A stretch of DNA of 64,000 nt from Rhodobacteraceae bacterium LMO-JJ12. GTDB lineage: Bacteria > Pseudomonadota > Alphaproteobacteria > Rhodobacterales > Rhodobacteraceae. Positions 57,717-64,000 of the stretch are shown piece by piece. The stretch spans positions 2,046,001 to 2,110,000 of the forward strand of contig JAKGBX010000001.1 of assembly GCA_021555075.1 (NCBI GenBank). Reading direction: 5' to 3'. The position numbers and the translations under genes are program-made. Below the pieces are notes generated by a model. It made no database searches, was not told the DNA's origin, and saw only the letters and a program-made list of their open reading frames with translations. The number at the start of each line of letters is the position of its first letter. Position 1 is the stretch's first letter.

Positions 57717-58592
57717 GTGACTTTCAGCACCCGCTTCGCCCCATCCCCGACCGGCCCCTTGCATCTGGGCCACGCCTACTCGGCGCTTCTGGCGTATGAC
57801 ATGGCACAGGCGGCAGGCGGTATATTCCATCTGCGGATCGACGATATCGACCAGAGCCGCGCGCGCCCCGAATGGCAGGCGCAGATTTATGATGATCTTG
57901 CCTGGCTCGGCCTCACCTGGCCAACCCCGGTGCGCCGCCAATCCGATCACCTGCCCGCCTATCGCGCCGCGCTGCACCATCTTTGGGTGCGCGGATTGCT
58001 CTATCCCTGCACCTGCACCCGGCGCGACATCGAAGAAGCCGCCAACGCCCCACAGGAAGGCGCAACACCCATCGGCCCCGATGGACGCGTCTATCCCGGC
58101 ACCTGCCGCCCCGCGCATCCGCCGCGCGGCCCTTTGCCCGACAGCGCCCTGCGCCTCGATATGCGCCGCGCCCTCGGCACGCTGGCCGCGCAAGCCCTGC
58201 TCCCGCCGCTCGGATTTTATGAGGGGGGCAGCGGGCCCGAGGGTGAGGCTGGCCAGATTACGCTATCGTCAGATGAGTTGATCAAAAACATCGGTGATGT
58301 CGTGCTCGCCCGGGCCACCATGGGCAGTTCGTATCACCTGTCAGTCGTGATCGACGACGCGGTTCAGGGCATCACCAATGTCGTGCGCGGACAGGATCTC
58401 TTCTCTGCCACAGCTATCCATGTGGTGCTGCAACGGCTCTTGCAACTGCCGACACCGCGCTATCACCACCACGGCCTGATCCGCGACGAGAATGGCAAAC
58501 GGCTGGCCAAACGCGATGATGCTCGCGCCATTGCCACTTATCGCGACGCGGGGCTCTCCCCCGCAGATATCCGCGTCAAAATCGGTCTTTAG
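57717..58592 (+). CDS. gluQ: Glutamyl-Q tRNA(Asp) synthetase
   Basis: This is a 291-residue GluRS paralogue lacking the anticodon-binding domain, which attaches glutamate to queuosine at position 34 of tRNA-Asp. The HIGH-like motif is TGPLHLGHAYSAL (~12-24). The zinc-type cysteine cluster is CTCTRRDIE followed by GTCRPAHPP. The KMSKS-like motif is NGKRLAKRDDA (~261-271). GTG 57717 is the best start; a short palindrome lies immediately upstream. It is followed by a convergent gene sharing four bases at the stops. Confidence 0.94.
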   Translation: MTFSTRFAPSPTGPLHLGHAYSALLAYDMAQAAGGIFHLRIDDIDQSRARPEWQAQIYDDLAWLGLTWPTPVRRQSDHLPAYRAALHHLWVRGLLYPCTCTRRDIEEAANAPQEGATPIGPDGRVYPGTCRPAHPPRGPLPDSALRLDMRRALGTLAAQALLPPLGFYEGGSGPEGEAGQITLSSDELIKNIGDVVLARATMGSSYHLSVVIDDAVQGITNVVRGQDLFSATAIHVVLQRLLQLPTPRYHHHGLIRDENGKRLAKRDDARAIATYRDAGLSPADIRVKIGL

Positions 58593-59356
58593 TTCAACGA
58601 TCTCCATGGCTTGGGCATCCAAACCCAACGTCCACCGACATAGATAAGACCGTCATATGCCATCCCCAGCGTTTCGCCCTGTTCAACGAATTTGAATCTT
58701 ACAATCGGGTGGCTTGCGTTAAAAAACCCTACGACATCGCGATACCCACCGGGAAACTCTTCAAGCATGGGAGAGCCAGTCTTAAGCGCGTCCGTGGTGG
58801 CATACCACGTCAACAAATTTGATTGCCCCGGCTTGGGGCCGATGGCGACACTGCGGGTCAGATGCTCGTCATAGGTGGCGATCATCTTCGAGGCCAGCGG
58901 CTCGGCATAGACCGCACGCACATCCTCGGGGCTGGGCACCAACGCCCATGTCAGCGCATGTCGATCGGCATTTGGCTCAAAAAACTTCATCAGCAAGGCA
59001 CGCGCCTCGGCTTCACTCCCCGCCGCAGGACCGGCATCAACGTCGGGTGATTTGCTGGGCTTGTTCGCCATCACAAGCTCCAGCAGGCTCTTGCCGCCGC
59101 TGTCAGTGCAAGCCTGGATCAAATTCCCCAGTACAATCTGGCTTTTTTGAGTATCGACCTGGCGCACCAGATCGTTCTGCGCGGCGAGATACCCAAAAAC
59201 CCACGACGCGATCATCATCTGATCGGTTGTACCGCCGGTATTGGAAAGTACCTCTGTGCACGAACGTGTCGGATCAAACCCATTTATATCTTCTGAAACG
59301 GCTTGCCCCGGCGCCAGAAATAGGGTGAGAATACAAGCGTAACCTAATGATTTCAT
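58589..59356 (-). CDS. Secreted protein with HdeA-like N-terminal part
   Basis: This is a 255-residue protein of unknown function with a signal peptide ending near residue 20. The first ~75 mature residues have the HdeA/HdeB-like pattern: two cysteines 50 apart (Cys33 and Cys83) that could form one disulfide, with a WVFGYL segment between and IQACTDSGG at the second cysteine. The C-terminal half (~110-255) has no recognised domain and ends in a Trp-rich motif (GGRWVWMPKPWRSL). The fold assignment is mine, by pattern. GAGG precedes the start. Confidence 0.75.
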   Translation of the reverse strand: MKSLGYACILTLFLAPGQAVSEDINGFDPTRSCTEVLSNTGGTTDQMMIASWVFGYLAAQNDLVRQVDTQKSQIVLGNLIQACTDSGGKSLLELVMANKPSKSPDVDAGPAAGSEAEARALLMKFFEPNADRHALTWALVPSPEDVRAVYAEPLASKMIATYDEHLTRSVAIGPKPGQSNLLTWYATTDALKTGSPMLEEFPGGYRDVVGFFNASHPIVRFKFVEQGETLGMAYDGLIYVGGRWVWMPKPWRSLN

Positions 59357-59422
59357 GATATTATCCTCAAGTGCTAAACTAAATATGCAGCAAGCTTAGC
59401 ACAAGGATTGTCTTTCACGAAG

Positions 59423-59782
59423 TCATGTTTCGGGCGTCATGATCTCCACTTCTTCGCCCTCGCGGATAGCCGTATAGAAACAGCTGCGCCGGTTGGTATG
59501 ACAGGCCGGCCCCGTCTGACGCACTACCGCAAGAAGACAATCGCGGTCGCAATCCACCCTCAACTCGACCAACTCCTGAGTATGCCCGCTGCTTTCGCCC
59601 TTGACCCAGAACGCCGCACGCGAGCGCGACCAATAGGTCACACGCCCACTCTCCAACGTCCGCGCCACCGCCTCAGCATTCATCCAGGCCAACATCAATA
59701 CCTCGCCACTTTCGGCGTCCTGCGCAATGACAGGCAAAAGCCCCTGCGCGTCATAAGTCAGATTCTCAGCATCAAACTTCAT
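59423..59782 (-). CDS. hisI: Phosphoribosyl-AMP cyclohydrolase
   Basis: This is a 119-residue HisI, the third enzyme of histidine biosynthesis, opening the purine ring of PR-AMP. Typical motifs are LMLAWMNAEAVARTLESGRVTYWSRSR (~29-55) and the zinc and metal residues in LRVDCDRDCLLAVVRQTGPACHT (~74-96). HisE (PR-ATP pyrophosphatase) is not fused. Other his genes are outside the window. Confidence 0.97.
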   Translation of the reverse strand: MKFDAENLTYDAQGLLPVIAQDAESGEVLMLAWMNAEAVARTLESGRVTYWSRSRAAFWVKGESSGHTQELVELRVDCDRDCLLAVVRQTGPACHTNRRSCFYTAIREGEEVEIMTPET

Positions 59783-59873
59783 CCTGCCCCCCTTTGCATC
59801 TTTGATTTCCCGGACTATCTATGCCAGATCGAACAAAGAGGGAATGGCCCGGATCGCGGCCAAAGAGATTGCC

Positions 59874-60323
59874 ATGAGCGAAACAGACCTGATCAAGCTC
59901 TACTCGGCACGCATCCTTGCGCTGGCGGCTGACATTCCGCATCTCGACCGGCTTGAAGCCCCCGACGCCACCGTAAAACGCCGCGCACCGCTCTGCGGCT
60001 CTACCGTGACTGTCGATATCAAGGTGAAGGACGGGGTGATCTCTGATTTTGGCCAGGATGTGAAAGCCTGCGCGCTCGGTCAGGCCTCGGCCAGCGTTGT
60101 CGGCGCGAACATCATTGGCCGAAGCCGAGACGAAGTCGAAGCCGCGCGCGACGCGCTCCTTGCCATGCTCAAGGAAGACGGCCCAACGCCTGCCGCGCCT
60201 TTCGATGGGCTCGAAGTGCTGCGCCCGGCGCGCGAATACAAAAATCGCCACGCCTCGATCATGCTGACGCTTGAAGCAACACTCGAAGCAATGGATGCCG
60301 CCCTCCAGAGCGATTGCGCCTGA
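59874..60323 (+). CDS. NifU/IscU-like iron-sulfur cluster scaffold protein
   Basis: This is a 149-residue protein of the SufU/NifU N-terminal fold. The three candidate cluster cysteines are in APLCGSTVTV (~41), KACALGQASA (~66) and the C-terminal QSDCA (148). The last lies in an unusual place compared with IscU, so one ligand may differ. It probably assembles or carries Fe-S clusters. The start at 59874 was chosen over 59802 because the earlier one overlaps the divergent hisI promoter region. Confidence 0.85.
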   Translation: MSETDLIKLYSARILALAADIPHLDRLEAPDATVKRRAPLCGSTVTVDIKVKDGVISDFGQDVKACALGQASASVVGANIIGRSRDEVEAARDALLAMLKEDGPTPAAPFDGLEVLRPAREYKNRHASIMLTLEATLEAMDAALQSDCA

Positions 60324-60344
60324 ACCACCCACACAGCCTCTAGC

Positions 60345-60382
60345 AAAAAAAACCGCCGCTCTTGGGGTTTCCAAGGCGGCGG
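60345..60382 (-). terminator. Intrinsic terminator of the SOS-box small gene
   Basis: On the minus strand a 12-bp stem with one bulge (plus coordinates 60371-60382 pairing with 60353-60365) is followed by eight T residues (eight A at 60345-60352 on the plus strand). It is oriented for minus-strand transcription, ending the unit that begins near 60724. A plus-strand role for the scaffold gene is less likely because there is no T-run. Confidence 0.8.
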
Positions 60383-60546
60383 CAAGGTGCGTGATCGCAT
60401 TTAACCCTGTCAATTCCGGGGGCGGTTGAGGCAGTCCCCATGGGATGGTCAGACAGGCAGTCTACTCAGGGCGGCGCTTTAGTTTGGGACAGAGTGCGCC
60501 GCCGATCAGGGCCACGCGATCACGTGGCAGAAAAGTCAAAAGAATC

Positions 60547-60669
60547 TCAGGCAAGCCCCGGCAGGTGCAATCCGGCCACCAGCATGACCATCAGCGCAAC
60601 AGCCCCTATCGCATCCTGCCAGAGGGTGTCTTGGCTGCGTTCAACGATGGCTTTGATCTGGGTCAGCAT
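60547..60669 (-). CDS. 40-aa one-TM protein under a LexA-box promoter
   Basis: This is a very short gene. The product is 40 residues: an amphipathic, mostly polar N-terminal part with charged and Gln residues (about 1-19), and a hydrophobic helix of about 20 residues (20-39: AIGAVALMVMLVAGLHLPGL). CAGGAG lies eight bases before ATG 60669. A weaker in-frame ATG at 60717 would add 16 residues. Upstream lie a LexA box and promoter elements, and downstream an intrinsic terminator. No named family is known to me. The size, topology and SOS control resemble the TisB toxin of E. coli. It is downstream of recG on the same strand. Confidence 0.7.
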   Translation of the reverse strand: MLTQIKAIVERSQDTLWQDAIGAVALMVMLVAGLHLPGLA

Positions 60670-60730
60670 AATGTCGGCTCCTGCTCTCGGGCATGTTTGT
60701 TGCCTCTTTGTTCTCATTTTGGAAACCTTT

Positions 60731-60760
60731 TGTAAAGAACTTTTTGAGAACATTAGTGAA
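60731..60760 (-). promoter_or_regulatory. Promoter with LexA (SOS) box
   Basis: The plus strand has GAAC (60737-60740), seven bases, GAAC (60748-60751), a perfect alphaproteobacterial LexA direct repeat (GAAC/GTTC-N7). A third GAAC follows at 60758. On the minus strand candidate -35 TTCACT (60755-60760) and -10 TTTACA (60731-60736) are 18 bases apart, with the box between them, where LexA would block RNA polymerase. Transcription would start near 60724, some 55 bases before the small gene. Confidence 0.7.
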
Positions 60761-60779
60761 CATTGTAAGACTTCTGCTT

Positions 60780-64000
<3,221 letters not shown>

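Overview
The window is a gene-dense, GC-rich chromosomal segment with no ribosomal RNA, transposase, integrase or CRISPR array that I can see. The gene content and order point to a Rhodobacterales alphaproteobacterium (Roseobacter/Rhodobacteraceae type). The main evidence is a dusB(nifR3)-ntrB-ntrC-ntrY-ntrX cluster followed on the same strand by trkA-trkH-hfq-hflX, a fused ispDF, a recG-ligA pair, adjacent DUF6456/DUF6477 genes, an MttB-family methyltransferase, and GAAC-N7-GAAC direct-repeat LexA boxes. This taxonomic call is inferred from gene content, not from a marker phylogeny.

Layout. Positions 1-7.4 kb (+): the 3' end of an acyl-CoA ligase, a DsbA/FrnE-like protein, a two-TM potassium channel, a Bcr/CflA exporter, then two unrelated NADP isocitrate dehydrogenases in tandem (monomeric, then dimeric) and an SMR pump. 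7.5-11 kb: a 3-hydroxyisobutyrate-dehydrogenase-like enzyme (-) and a large penicillin-acylase-family protein (+). 11-24.7 kb (almost all -): hflX, hfq, trkH, trkA, a small lipoprotein (+), a phosphotransferase, and the ntrX-ntrY-ntrC-ntrB-dusB nitrogen-control cluster. 24.9-27 kb (+): ispDF-pgpA-cinA with 4-base overlaps. 27-34 kb: MmgE/PrpD, a COQ10/RatA-like START protein, hpt, a Sel1-repeat protein, cytochrome c', a dihaem cytochrome and lipA.

33-40 kb: a peroxide-defence block of oxyR-like regulator (-), divergent katG (+) and a peroxiredoxin (+), then a VIT-family transporter and the divergent DUF6456/DUF6477 pair. 40-46 kb: an MttB-family methyltransferase with two tandem Lin0512 paralogues (-), guaA (+) and a carnitine-CoA-ligase-like enzyme (-). 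45.9-51 kb (+): two DMT exporters, a P-loop protein, metA, PPK2 and a TetR regulator. 51-60 kb: rplM-rpsI (-), a PaaI thioesterase (-), enoyl-CoA hydratase, a third DMT transporter, a dihaem peroxidase, trmFO, gluQRS, an HdeA-like secreted protein, hisI and a NifU/IscU-like scaffold. The right end holds a 40-residue one-TM protein under a LexA-box promoter, then recG and the 3' part of ligA.

Most genes are ordinary housekeeping genes. The best candidate for something undescribed is the short minus-strand unit at 60.35-60.77 kb. A well-formed SOS box lies between plausible -35 and -10 elements, and a 40-aa membrane protein follows with its own ribosome binding site. A strong intrinsic terminator ends the unit. 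The arrangement resembles TisB-type SOS-induced membrane peptides. Other points worth a look: NtrC and NtrX both lack the GAFTGA loop; a family of hairpin repeats lies directly 3' of minus-strand genes (three copies); MttB sits beside duplicated Lin0512 genes; and MetA carries the glutamate associated with acetyl-CoA use.
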